A DNA stretch of 64,000 bases from Gymnorhina tibicen (taxonomy: Eukaryota > Chordata > Aves > Passeriformes > Artamidae). The stretch's first letter is position 1, and each line of letters starts with the position of its first letter. Positions 42,301-57,300 of this stretch are shown here, in pieces. The DNA lies in the NCBI GenBank assembly GCA_013399875.1, contig VXAZ01000586.1, forward strand, positions 62,001 to 126,000. The letters run 5' to 3'. A program made the translations under genes and the position numbers. Under the pieces are notes generated by a model. It was given only the letters and a program-made list of their open reading frames with translations. It was not told the origin of the DNA and made no database searches.

Positions 42301-45300
42301 TCACAACCATCTTTGTGGTAGAAGAGTCCATATTTGCCTGCAGTGAAATCCGTCTGCAGCTGCCCTGTGGAAAAGACAGCCAATAATTGGCTTCTTTCAC
42401 CTCTGTTAACCACGAACAAAAGTGTCATTCAGCTCCCAAAAGGATAGAAGGCACCAATGGATGGTCAACTCTCTGAGCCAATGGGCTGGAATAACAATAA
42501 CCCTGTAGCATTTTCTTTTTCCTTTTGTTTAGTCTTTCAAAGCCCTTAATTAAGACCCTCACAAAGCACCCCTACAGGCTTCTTTCAATGAGGCATTACA
42601 CGCCTGTTTTCTTGTATTTAAAGAAGAAAAGTAACAGGGAATTCTGAAACACATTAAGCAGTACACACAATTTCCACGTAGTCACAACTGAAATACTGTT
42701 ACATTTTAGCTTTTATATATTATTGTCAATAACAAGAAGTTCAAGCTTACTATGCTCACTCCTTGCTGTACATCCCTTGCTAAATACAGGCAGTCATCAA
42801 ACTGGCCTGTTTGCAACAGCTCACTCAAATCCATCACAAGACAGCAGCTCCTAAAATGAAAGCAAGTGGAGCAACACATGTTGATCAAACATCCCTGGTC
42901 ACCCTGAAGCAGACAGCTGAGAAAGGACCGAGTAACGTTGAGGCTGCACATGATGCATCAGCAGTGTCTGAAAATAGAGCTGGTGGAGGCTAAAGTATAA
43001 ATCCTGCTATATAAGTGGCCTCTCATGCAATTAAATATCTACTTGCATTTAATATAATGAAGGTAATCTGTACTCCACTATTCAGGACCAAACTGATATA
43101 ATACTGATGTTTGTGTATTAAATAGGACATTTGAGGATTACACCAGCTTTTCAGCAGTGTAGGCAGATTCTGTTTGACAGAAATACTATAGAAACTTGTA
43201 ATATTTGAGACACAAACAGGAAACAAAACAGTTTTAAGAAAACACCATTGAAATACCCTCACAGATGCAGGCTGGTTGGAGGAAACCTAGTAATCTAATC
43301 CCTTCACACTCCAAACCAGCCAAAGCAGCAGACTAATGTGGTCACTGTTTTTTGGGAGGCATCCAATGCACGTGGCGAAGGGCTTGGGGGTAGGTAGGGA
43401 GTACCAGGTACATCGGTTGCAGAGGTCGCACCTCCTCACGGTCCCGCTGGATGCCCTGCGTAGGGTAACCGAGCCGACCTCTGCCCTGGTAGTGGGGGTA
43501 CTAGACACTACTGCCCCATTGTGAGGCTTCACTACCCGCTCGATGGTATCCAAAAGCTGGTGTAACAAAACTCATGGGACTCACTGCATTCTTGCCAGTG
43601 GTGCATGAGGCATGAATCGCTGGGCCCCTTACCCACAGGGTGGTAAAGTTGGGTAGAGTCTGGCAGTTGCTTGGAGGGCAGTACTGCCATGACTTCTGGG
43701 ACCCTCCACCTTGGAGCGTGGTGTGTTATGTGCCTGCCAGGGCCAGCTTGTTAGACCTCTGTGTTGTGAGGGGGACTTATGTCACTCAAGCAACTGTGTG
43801 GCAGGGCCATGAGTGCAATCATGCCGTCACAGGGCCATGTCACTGGTTAGAGCCGTGAATGCCCCAATCCCTGACAAGGATTGAGACTCCAAACCGATTG
43901 TGGGAATTTCGTGTCCGCACGCCTTCATGGTGTGTTTCATAACCGTGTCAAAAACCTACCGATTGTGACAGGTGGACGGACCACCTTTACTTAACCTGCA
44001 ACAGGTGCATGTACATATGCGTATGCTCAGAAAAATAACAAAACCATCACCTGCCCAACGTGGTCCAAGCCCTCCAGTGTGCTGCTGCCTTACTCCATTA
44101 TCTTGTAAATGCCCTTGTCCTGTGAATACAAGCAGCTTCTCCGCAGGAGACTGGCCCAGCCAGTCCAGCCGAAAACTACCAAAATCATTACCGGAGGACA
44201 TTTTTCACATCAAAGAACCACAGCCTGAGGCTCTGGTAATCTCTAAAACACTTTCTCCCCTCAAAGAAAACTGGAATAGTCTTTTTGTGACTGACAGAAA
44301 CCCCCAAAACATTTTGAAGAACAGACAAAACCATTTTTATTACAAACACCAATCTGAGTGAAAGCAAAAAGCAACAGTTTAAAATCCTCTCTACACCACC
44401 TACATATCCAGCAGGCACTCTTTAACAAGCACCACATACTATAAAGAAAACTGTGCATCTAGGCAAAACCTGGGATTGTTCAGCTTGGAAAAGAGAAGGC
44501 TTTGGGGTGACCTAATTGCAGCCTCCCAGTACCTGAACGGAGCCTAAAAAAGAAATGGAGAAAGACTATTTACAAGAGCATGTAGTAACAGAACAACAGG
44601 GAATGGCATCAAACTGAAAGACAGTAGGCTTACATTAGATATTAGGAAGACAGTCATTACTGTAAGAGTGGTGACACACCCGAACAAGTCGCCCAGAGAA
44701 GTTGTGGGTGCCCTTCCGCCCCTGGAACAATCCTTGTTCAAGGCCAGGTTGGATGGGAGTCTGAGCAACGTGGTCCAGTGGAAGGTGTCCCTGCTCATGG
44801 CAGGGGGGTTGGAACTAGGTCATGTTTAGTCCCTTCCAATCTAAACCATTCTACAATTTTATGAAAACACAACTGGGTACAAATCAATGAAGACCTTTTT
44901 ATTATTTTTTCAAAATACACCAAAGAGTCAGCTGCTTGTAACTCTGTTCACATAATCAAAGAAGCAACTTTCCTTTCAGGAATGGTAATCTAATGGTACT
45001 CATTGATTCTGCTTTTCAAAGATCAGATGGCCTACTTAGGTATTATACACCAAAATCTCTTTCTAGTCTTACCTTAGACCACTGAATTAAGGCCACAACA
45101 AATAATACATGACGACCACCTGTCCTACATGGTGTTCCTGTTTCCTCCTCCAAGAAAATATGATGTAACTATACAAAAAAATAAGGAGGAAAAAACAGCA
45201 ATGACTGCATGACTTCGTTTGAAGGCCTAACTTCACATATTTTCGGAAAGCCTATTCACAAGCCTTTATCAGAATGTCTCGTATCACTGACCTTAACGGA

Positions 45301-48300
45301 GTTCAACATTGATAAAGGAGGAATTTGCACTCAAGTTCTGTTACATTATTGACAATTTCTGTGATTATTTACCACAGCAATTCAGCAGGAACTCTTCTCC
45401 AGCAGCAAAGAGAAAGAAAAGTAAATTACATTCTAAAACCAAGCATGAAAGCTCATCCTAAGTGTATCCAATGCATCAGCTACAATCCAAATTTGTATCA
45501 AGCTGATAAAAATACTGCTAGAATATCTGATAAAACTGCAATATAACATGAGACTATGCCATTGCAATATAATATAAAAAAGCAAAACAAGACCCAGCCC
45601 ATCCTGTGCAAACCAAGGCCCACACGAGGGTGAGGCTTTGCCTCTCACTAGTTGCATGGCTCACTGTCTAAATTGCTGTTGTCAAAAAACAAACAAAAAA
45701 CCCCCCAACCAACCAACAACAAAAAAGCTCCCAACAAAAACCCTGAAACAAACAAAAAACCAAAAACTCAAACAAAAACACCCAACCAAACCAAGCAAAT
45801 ATGGCCCTAAACTAAAACACAAGTTTCATTGAGGTAGCAACATGAGGAAGTACTTCTTTACATAGAGAGTGGCAGAGCACTGCAACAGGATGCCCAGGGA
45901 AGTCATGGAGTCTCCCTCTGGAGACATTAAAACCCCACCTGGACACATTCCTGTATCACCTGCTCCAGGTGACCCTGCCTTGGCAGGGGGGTTAGACTGG
46001 ATGATCTGCAGAGGTCCCCTCCAACCCTAACAAATGTGTGAAAAAAAAATGAAACCAAACAAACCCCCCAAAACTATTCAGATGTCAGAGGCACTCACAA
46101 ACATGACTGTTGGTTAGGAATTGCATCTTAAACTGGATACTTGTGCTAACCAAATTTAGCAGGATAGCTCTGGACTTCTAGATTCTGCCCTAAAATGAAT
46201 AAAATTAGTAATACTTACTATTGCTGACCCAACAATATAAGCCAATAAAAACTTAGCATATTTTCTAATTTTTAAGGAAAATGTATACAAGCATATGAAA
46301 TGTTTCACAGAAACCCTCTACCAAAAAGAGCTGATAGCCATCACTTGCAATTATAAAAAAGAGGTCAAAGAAGCACTTACTAATAATGATTTTCTTGAAA
46401 AGGTTATCTCTTCAGTTTAACTTTGTTCTCAGTATTTAAATGACTACACCTATTTAAAATCGAGCAGATTTTAACCACTAAACTGTCAAGAAAAAACCAG
46501 CTTACTTAATGCAAACAGAACATTTCAAGTATTCACATGAAAAACAAAGACCTATCACATTAACTATCTGGTCCACTCTCTTTGCAACAGAGACTAAGGC
46601 TTATCAAATTTAATCTTGTACATAGAATCAATTTTTATACAAACACATCTAATTCACGTGTGATCAAAAAGCAAGCAACCCACAGAAGGCAATCAAGTAA
46701 TCTGCCTGTATTTCTAGCTTGCTTATAGACAGAAATAGTACGTGCATCTTCCCAGCAATATGCATTTTACAGATGAACTCCAAGAAAAAAATTTGGCTTA
46801 TGAACACTGGTCTACTTGGTTATTGCCACATGACAAACATGGGCATATTTTCACATCATCACAGCTATTCTGTAGGCAAGGAAATACATGTTAGCTCTTA
46901 CCTAAAGGCCACTGACCATTGTACATTCACATTACAACAACTATAATGGATACAAGGTGGACAAAATGTATCCTTCCCAAGATACATTAAGAAAACGATC
47001 TGGTTTGGCTTGTTCTTGCTTGTTTTGAAGAAGTCTGGTTCCTTCTACCTTGAAAGACTATGAATTTTACTGGATCAGTAAACCAAGGCCAGTAAAACTT
47101 GCCATGCAGCTGAAACCTGCTCCTAATAGCTCCTTTAAGCTATTGACACCCTGTTTCCTCATTACCAATTTAATCATTTACCTCTATTAACACACCCATT
47201 TTTCCAATTTATCACCAGCAAAATTATGAAGATAACATTAAAAAAAAAATAATGCTCTGAAATTTGACAGGATGGAAAGGTTTCTATTGAAACTGGCAAA
47301 CCATTTTTAATACAATAAATGAAATACTGCTCTGCAATTACAGTGTCAGATTCCACAATAAATAACAATGTATCTTATATTCACTACCAAATCTGAAAAG
47401 TGTAAAGCAGATGCAGTGATTTATTTTAAATTTTAGTTGAGGGACAGGTGATCAGATTAGAAGTTTAAGAGACTACCTTAGGGGAAAAGGTGAGGAAACA
47501 CGCAAAATATGATGACTTTTTGTCTGTTTTTGAACAAACACGAGGGTATAATGAAGGCGGCAATTTTATTTAAAAACATACATAGCTTTGTCAAGTTAAA
47601 ACAGTTCATTTTTTCTACATACACAAAGATAGTCAACTTTACAAATATTTACTGTGTCATTAACAGTAGATTTAAATAATTATTCCATCTTAATAAGAAC
47701 ACTAAATATTCAAAGGTTCAAGACAAAAGGAACCTTTTGCTACTTTTCATTATATTTACGACAAAATAGTTAGATATAAGGACTATTTATAGTAAACATG
47801 GTAGAGTGAAGCAACCCATCCCTCTGACATATCAGACTGTATTCTGTACAGCATATAGATTAATAAATGTTGCAAAAGAAACAGCTTTTAGAACTAATTC
47901 TGTACCATCTAGTTCAAGAAATTCTCTTCTAACTACCATTGAATTCAAATAAAAACAGTTTTAACAAAGAATGTATGCACTTTATCCCTGCTGGTCTTTA
48001 CTATTTGTATTTTCCTTTCTTTCATGCATACTATGTATTAGGAAGGACAACATGGAAGGCAAACAGAAGGATATAATCCTGAGAAATTTCCACAAGATTA
48101 AATATGTATTTCTTTGCTACCACAGAAGCAATCAGTCTGGCAGCATTGCATCACATTCATCTTATAATACATTTAAATACTGTATGATTAAACATACATA
48201 GTATGTATGTTTAATAGAAACAGTAGAAAGAAATGGGTGAATTAATGGATGTTATTAGGTATTTGAATGTCTTTTCCTTTGTACTTGTATTGCCCCAATA

Positions 48301-51300
48301 TAGTATTGAAGGGCAGTGTAAACTGGTGCTTTCCTGCTGAACTCATAGGGCCTTCAGTTAAGGGAGAAATGTTTAGAGCTTTCTTATTCAGTACATCTAG
48401 TAGTTTAGTTTCTGCAAACTGAAGCTTAACATGTTATTTAAAAGGTATAATTTATGTTTCCAAGACAGCTCCAGGCACTGCCTTGTTTGGAGTTGCTTAC
48501 CAAGCAACTATGTTTCTCCAAACAAACTAATGTGCAGAAGGGTAAAGGGCAGAGAAGGTAATTATTGGAAGGAAATCTCTCCCTAGGCCAGAAAAGAATA
48601 ATTAAGCCTGTGCATGTTAAATCACTCGGGGAAGTGAACACTGAAATAATTGAGTGTAGGTGATAGCAAGACCTATCTACAATCTTCTTGAAAGGAAACT
48701 AAGGCAAGGATTATATGAAGTGGGATTGTTTAGGCAACATGAAGGCAATATCCCCAAACTTCATTCACAGTTCTTTGTACAAACGTTCACATTTTCCCTA
48801 TACACACACACACACTCCCCCACAGCAGAGAAAACCTTCAGTAACCCAGTAATTAAATGAGTGTGCTGAAACCTAAAGCAGTTAAACTGCATTCTGCAAT
48901 CCTGGATTCAACACAGTTTACTTATTGCTCATTAATCTCTTCACAGATATTTTCTTTTTAATAGCTAAAAAAGTTTAAAATATGACCAAGATTTTCAATG
49001 TTTAAGATGCCTCTTCTGCTTCATTCACCACCTTGTCTAAATGCATGCAACATATGGCAGTAAGTGTGATGAGTTTCCAGTCTAGTCCTTGCCCAAAAGC
49101 CTTGGGCTATTGTGTGAAAACTTATTGAAAGCCATTTGCACTGAAAAGCTGGTGAAGAAAAGCTGCAACAGTATCTCCTCCTTCCGAGTTGCACCTGGAG
49201 AAAACAGCCTTTCCAAGACATCAGCAGCGCACTCTCAAAGTTCAGGGGGTGCTCTGGTGGGTAACTATGACCTCCCGAACCGACTCTAGCAGAAAGTCAC
49301 TCAGCAGCCTCTGCATTCACACAGACACACACACACACACCAGATGGCTTCTTCGACAGGTCGATGGAAAGGAGGCAGGAAGGGTCTTTGTGTGGAATTC
49401 CACGGCACAGGTTTATTCGAGTCCCATGCGTGAAGCGAGCCAAGCATCAAAGACCTTAAGAGATTGAGGTTTTCAGTTTATATATGGAGGCGGGGAAAGT
49501 ATCAGGGACAGGGGTGGTACATAGGTGGGACTAGGGTACGGGAGCCAATGGGAAAATCTGAGTGAGTGGCAGGGAACAAGGTCTAATGGAGAACAGGGAA
49601 GGGAGAGCTTTCTAAGGAAGGAGCAGATAAGGTATAAAGGGGCAGGGAGGCCAACTGGGGAAGCAGAACTGGGATACATTTGTATAATGAAACAGCATCC
49701 TAGGAAAGGTCTTTTTAGTTCACCTTAACCTGGAGAGGATTTCTACCCCTTGTATTATGGGCCACTGGCCCCCACAATGCACTGCTGCTGCTGACAAGAT
49801 AGCAGCACAATAGGGCCTGTTTGTGTTTTTAACTGCACATGCAGTGATTATTTGCTGAAGCTTCTTGGGTGATCTGCATATATTCTCTGAAATTACACTA
49901 TGTGTTAACTGCTTTTAAAATACAAAGCAAATATGGAGCAATATTATGTATTTCTAACATCCTATGCACTTCAGGGAGACCTAAACCAAAGACCAGCTAT
50001 TTCATAGTGACAAGTTAAGAAGTAATCCCATTTAAGGCTATGCTTATATGTTTGAGCTCCCAGAGGAGATAAGCAACATCTATAACATTGACAGATGTTA
50101 AGGCTTTCCCAATAGTTTTGCAGGTATGAATTGTTAGGATACCTGCTGTCAGCCTCAAAAGAAGCATCTGCTAGCACTGTTCTGCTGCAAGAACTTTTCT
50201 GTCTCCTTTACCAAACTTTAAAATTTTATAAGTCGCTCTTAACTCTTTTAGCAAAGCCCTCAGATTAAGTTGCAAAGCCAGATATCTGTAAGTTCCTGCA
50301 GATTTCCATTGATGTACAGTAGAGCTAAACAAAACTCACCACTATCATACATAAGGCTTCTACGTCAACACAAACATGAGCAGGGCTCAAATCCCAAGGC
50401 AGGGTGTTACTACTCAACAGTTTTTCTTTCTTTAAATGAGAGATGCAAGACTTGTAATACTGAAAATGGTCATACGTAAAACTACCTCTACACTTTGCCT
50501 GTTGATTCACACTGAGATTCATCTGTTCTCTTAAAAAGCTACTTTTCAATTTAATAGTTCAACAAAGGCACCAACAATTAAAACGTACTTAGCACATGGG
50601 CAAGTAGGCCCTACATAATTCTTGTTCTTTTTCTCGGTAACAGCAAAATGCAACTAATGTATCATCTTTTGAAAGAAGTGGATTTTATTTGAAATATGTA
50701 CATATATCATAAACACTGTAGAATCCTCAGTTTCCCCAGTACCTCTAAAGTGTTCCCATCTCCTGATGGGAACTTGCAGATCAGAGATGAAACAGAAGCT
50801 GCCTGTTCCCATTGAAGATGCCAAAGGACAAACTGGTGTGAAAGTCAATTTACACAGCAAAGTGGCCAAGAATATCAATCTTGACCTTTTTATAGTAAAA
50901 TAAATCAGACTAGGCACCAAGTTCACTGAGGCAAGTTCAATGAAAGATGGCATGAGGGACAAATATTTTTTAATGTTTACATTATCATTTCACTATTCTC
51001 TGTTCTTGATGGCACTGAACCAACCCAGACCAGGTGATGCACTTTGCCTGAAGGACATAGGGAATATATCTGGTGAGGCAAATACCAAGGGTATTTGCGT
51101 ATTTATCTGATGTTTGTCAGAACTCCTCCCATTCATGCTATTAGGGGAAAAATAGTTATTTTGTGTAAGTGAAGATACAATCACAGTGCAAGCAGTCCTA
51201 CTCTTAAGTGGGATTTCAGATATATTACTGTTTTCATGCTAGTCTTTTTTGAATACATAGATTTATTTTACTGGCATAATTACTCAGGAGAGTTGAAGAG

Positions 51301-54300
51301 TTCTAAGGAGGAAAAACCGGTCTTGCTGCAAAACTGCAGAGGATTCTGCTGAAGAAGTAAACAACTGCCACTATCCCAAAACCAAATTAAATCCCTACAT
51401 AATGGTCTTGAACATTGAGATACTGTATGTTTTTTGGTCTGAAAACTGGAGACCTGCCTTTGCAGTAAGAAGGTTAAAGAAAAACAACATGTAAACAAAC
51501 TAGTTGAAATTTCTGAAAAATTGTCAAGCAAGAGCAAGTAAATTCTAAATAAATGACTGACCTGATACTGAAGAGATATAATGCCTCCAGGAAACACTTA
51601 GCCATAGTAACACAGAGCCAGCAGATCTGCCCTTGCAAAAGACACGGATTTTCTACACCTAGCAAGACTCACACTAGTTCTGTAAAATATTAACAGTTTG
51701 GTCAATATTAGCCCATCCACTTCCATTGTTTTTTTTAACCCAAATGTTAAAACCAACAGCAGTAAGAAATTACCAAAAGGCAGAAGCCTGTGCAGGCCCA
51801 AATCATCAGTAACTACATTCTCAGAGTAGGACTCTTTACAATGGACCATTTCCTTTCCTCTCCCTAGCTAATTCCACGAAGGCCACCAAGACCCCAAGAC
51901 AACACCCAACACAGTGAGCATTTAATGCCTCAACAGAGCAGCTAATTGAGTGAAACTGTAAATAAAGGAGATGAACAAGAAATATGTAGGTTGCTGCTGA
52001 CAATGGCTTTGCAAAATTCCCTTAAAGAATGTGTAAGCCTGGCAACTATCTTCCAAACAGTGCAGGGCTCCTTTCAGTAGGTTAAAGGGCTCCTAATTTG
52101 CAGGAACAGCTCACAAAATTGCTGAAAGCACTCCTACAAGCATGTACCCCAGTCTGGGAAAGGTGTCCCCTAGATTAAAAAACCAACGTATTTCTAGAGC
52201 TTTCAACCATAGCACCTGAAAAAGACGACAACCTCTTCGTAACTTTTACATGCACAAGTGGAGTGAAGGTCAGATCCACCAGTTCTGCCACATGAAGAAC
52301 ACCAGGTTTCCAGACAGAACGACTCACTGCACTAGAGAGAGGCCTGCACTCTGAAGTCACAGGTTTCACAGTATCTTCACTTTTCCAGATGAACCAACTA
52401 CATCTGCTACTACTCTGGATCAGCATTTAGAAAACAGCAAGGAAACTTCTCAAGTAAGAGTTATTTTTAAAATAACACGAGACAAAGTTTTAAAAAGGAC
52501 AGTCAGGATATCCCATACATCAAATTCTAGTAACAAAGAAAGGACTGAAGCTATACACCACCAACTCCTTCTGACAGTCAAGGAGCAGCAAGTTTCCCCA
52601 AACATCCTTTCCTGACTTGCACATTTTCTCCTCCTGCAACAGGAGCAAACCGTCCTGCTTTCCTGCCACAACCCTAAAGCCTTGCAGGAAAAATTCTCAC
52701 TTTACAAGCTAACACACTGCCATGTTCTGTTTGGATAGCAGGGAACAGCGGGTGTCATTTTTTGCTCTGAAAGGGGAAGCAATGGGCACAGGAGAAACTG
52801 ACCCCTAGGTACATCCCAGCAGGACCCCCATATCTGCGCTCACGTCTTTTGCATCTACTGAATACCACATAACAACCACCACAGTGCCCAAATGGTTGAG
52901 AAAAAACACTGCATAGTATCACATACAGATGAATGAAATGCAACCACAGTGAACCATAGTGCATGGTCTCTGCAATACTTTTGCAATACATTGCATCACT
53001 GCAATGCCAAAACAGCATTGTTCTACATCTGGGGTTCTTGTGCTACCAGAAAACAGTGCCAGGCAAAGTACAACAGCTTCAGCAAGAGCATTTTGATTGC
53101 TCACAGCAAACCTTATGGCTAGCTTACCAATCAACCGTGAAGTTTGAAGTCAACCCCAGCTCTCTGCCCTTACAGCCCTATACATTGCTTTCAAAGATGG
53201 GAATGAAATACTCCATGTGTTTCCATTGTCAGTGACATGCCTATTGAAAGCACTGCCATGTTGCTCTGCCCACTGGGGCACTGGGTCAGGCTATTAATCT
53301 GTAACTATGCAGATGTCAAGAAGGTAATGGCAAAACTCCCAAATTAAAACACATTTTTGGAGAGCAACCTTATAAAACATACAACTGCATCTGCAGCACC
53401 ATTAAGCTAAATTAAACAGGTTTAGGCCTCCCCTGCATACCTCTGAAATTGCACATTCATTTATGATTCACTACTAATCGTGTAACCATTTAAAATCCAG
53501 GCACATTTGCTTAAAAGTGTTAGGGTGAAAAAAGTCCTTGCAAGACCTAGCATTTCACCACAATTGGCTGGAGAGAGAAAAGGAGGAGGCACATCGCTTT
53601 AAAAGAAAAAAAAAAAAAGCCTTTTTATTTTAGTAAGAAAACACTTAAATGAGAGCTGCAAAGATGGCTGTTTACTCTCCAAGGGCCTGACTTCTGAGGG
53701 TGCTCTCCACAGTCCTCTCAACAACTTCACCTGACTTTGGATTTTTCTTCATTTTGGGGTTGGTTTTTTTTTCAAGGTAAATAATTAGCACTTGCTTTCT
53801 TGGAAAGACAATCTTTTTTTCTGCCCCAGAGACAGAACCTTCTGTCCAACTTTAATCCTGTCTTCCAGACCATAATGATTTGAGGCTCCTCCTTCATTTT
53901 TAATGCAAAGCTTACAGGAATTATTTACTACATTTGAAAAAAAGTGACAGTGTTATTAGTTTTTGTAATAGTTTTCCTAGTCCTAAGGAAAAAGTTAACT
54001 TTCATAATTTTAAACTTTAATTTTGATTTTAGATCAAAAACAAAACAAAAAAAATTCTGACTCAGAAATTACTTCAAGTATATCTTTACTGTGCAAAATC
54101 TTGAGGCTGAGTTGTGAAAAGTCATTAACTACTGTCTCAATTACCTACAGGTGACCAAGTTATAAACAAAGATTTTTAATTACATGTGTATTTATCAATA
54201 TTAGATTTGAACAACGTCAGCAAAAAAACCCCAATACTGATACACACTGAACATCACATTTCAGCAACAAATCTTAGATGTTTTAGAGTTATCTGGCATT

Positions 54301-57300
54301 ATACAACAAACATCGGAATACATTTAAAACAGCTAGGACTTGAGAAACACAAGAAACTTTTTTCAATTGTGAAGAAGATAACATTCTTATCTTACACTCA
54401 TTACTTCACATGTATCCTTAATGAATTGCACTCATCGGATATAAATGTGAAAAACACACAAAGGAAACCTAAGGAATTAATTTTTATTTCTGCCATGCTA
54501 TGGAGACCGTTCTTCCTTTGAGTAGACATCAAATTAAACAAAATATATTCAATAATACACTTTCTAGTAGGTTTAAAAAAAAAATTAATGTTCAAAGTTT
54601 AGCCAAAGTTTTACTAACTCCAAAACATACTGTGTGACTGAAACAGGCCACCAAAGAAAAATATGACTTCCTTCTAACTCAGTAATAGCAAATATGAAAA
54701 ACACATGAGGAAAAACAGGCTGATAAAAATTCCTGAAGTGATATTCTTAATTCCCAAAATCAAACATATCCCTCACAGATGTCAGACCCCAGTCCACCAG
54801 GGAATATATATCAATATCACCTGTTCAAAAATAGCTATCTGTATTTTTTAAAACATGTTATCATATTGGCTGACATTATGCATAATGCCATCAGTTGGCT
54901 ATTAGCCATTCAAATTCAACAGCAGTTTTCAGACACCAACTTTAAACTGTTATTTCTGAGATCACTTCAGTCCTCTCTGTGGTTTTGTAAGAGATGTATA
55001 ATATCATTGTGCCTTCAAATTCGTGGTGAAGCTGAAATACAGATTTCCCTTACTCTTTCAGCAACAGGAGTATGTTTCTGGGAAGTGGAAAGTTCAGACC
55101 TTGTCACAATCCTGTAACAGTTAAATAATTCAACAGTAAAATAAAATGGATTCTGCTATGTCAAGTATGTATTTTAAAACAAATTACATTATTTGAAAGT
55201 ATTGGACACTTTCAACTTCAGTGAAACTCACTGACGGGAACAGTAACTTAGCACTTTAAAAAAAAGGCAAAAAGGTCAACTGTTTTGCAGGTACATCACA
55301 GGCCATTTTTTCATTATTTAATTATACATCCCAGGTACCCTTACATCTACTGCTGCATGTTTCCAATTTGGACATATCAGCTTTATCTAGAACGAAAGTG
55401 AATGAATCTGGGCCTGATTCTGAAAGAAAAGCTCTTAGACATATTTATAGTGAGGACAGTATTTATATAGTAACACCAAGATCTTCCTCTCCTCTGTGTG
55501 AGTTCATGTGACAACCATCACTGCACGCAACTCTGCAGCAACAAAACCTGTTGCCCACCTATCAGCAAAGGAAACACCAACAGCTACCTCCACTTTTTCA
55601 GCAGGGTTGTGCAGGGCAAGCTAGTGGTGGAAGTGCATTGAGAACCAACATCACACAACCAGAAATCTCTTTTCAGACCAAAGTTTGACAACATCTTATC
55701 AGAAACTGCAACAGAACCTGAAAGGTAGATACGAAAAACTACAGAAGAGTATTTCTCTGTAGCAAAATCCTAGGTCACTGTTGAAGCAGATGGTGAATCT
55801 ACCAGGTAGAGAGGATGGCCAGGGACCTCTAATCCATGACATAGTGTTGATACCTCTGTAAGCAAAGGTCTTGTAACATTTAACTCTAGTTGCTTCAATT
55901 TACAGGTTTCTTCAAACAGGAATGGCTGCTTCTGCTCTTATGTACCTTCTCCTACCTTTGTCTCCTATTTCTAGGATCATACAAATCTCTCTAATTCTTC
56001 CTCAAGCTATTTTTGACCTTCTGCTTCTTCTGTAAAAAGACCCAAAACCACAGTTTGGCAGCACAGAGCTGCTGCCTAAAACACATTCACCCCTTAATAG
56101 AGTAACTGCTGGCCATGAAGTTTCATGTAGCCATGCTGAAGAGAACCAGTCACATCCATTTCACTCCCTTGTTTGTTTGTAAAACAAGGAACAGGCAAAC
56201 CTGGGCTGTTGGCAAATCCCCCAGAACATAAACAGAACATCAGCTCCTACCCATTCCCAACAAGAGGCTCATCTTTAGGAACAAGCTTTTAGGAAAAGCG
56301 CAAGGGCGGCTAAGAGGAAGATCTCTGACATTCAGAGATACTGCCAGAGCCACGCAGCTACCATGCTCTCTAAAATGTGATATGGGTGCTCAGCCCTTCG
56401 GAAATCTAGGCCAGTAATTTTCTCTGGGTAAATAAGAGCTTGTGTCCTGCAAAAATTGCTGGCTTAGATGTAGAATACAAAACAAACAAAGATCCTTGCA
56501 GAGAAGGTTTTTTTGGTTTTGTTTTGTTTTTCAGTCCTTATATTACAGCTTCCATATTTTCCCTCTCAAGTAGACAGTTACTACCAAATTCCTCTCAAGA
56601 ACTGAAAAGGTAACCATTTACTACCATAAACTTGCTTACACTAAAGTCCAACTTTTTTCCATGCTGCAGACTTAGTATTTATTCCCCAAAGTCACACTTA
56701 CAAGCCTCTGCCAGCAAGCATCAAATGACAAATTACATATTGCTGATACAAATGAGCTCAGTGTACAAAATAAATGCCAAATACCTGAGAATTACATGCT
56801 GTGACAGAGTGTTGGGGTTTTTGAGGGGAGGGATAAAAGGTAAAGAGGAAAACACCAAATTTGATACCAACAAAAACATTAAAAAGGCAAAAATAGCTAA
56901 TAAAACTTTGGAACATCAACAGCTTCACTTCATGTATACTACCTAAAAGCATCTACTTTTTTACAAGACTGACAGATGAACTGGCCATCTTAAAATGAAG
57001 ATAAAGACTCCAATCCTTGGGTGATACATACTGGAAAGACTGTTGCTGTAATCACTGAATGTTGCCTCCTGTCCATGGGATTTCATGGGCCTGTACAAAT
57101 ATAACAACATTTCTGCTGACTTATAAGAATATTCAAATTGAAATGATATGACCATGTCTTTTTAAAAGAAGTATGAAATTATTACTTGCCATCACATCAC
57201 CAATATGTAGCACAGGCAAGTGAAAAACTACATGGTTTACCTGTAAAACCTTCAAATCTCTAATTAGATAAGGCTTTTCTATCTCAGGAGAATTGCAATT

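Noticed and set aside
43287..43858. Endogenous viral gene (hepadnavirus, circovirus or retroviral env) in the CpG-rich block
   Set aside because: No diagnostic motif of any of these families is visible in either strand, and frames are short. Kept only as an unidentified block.
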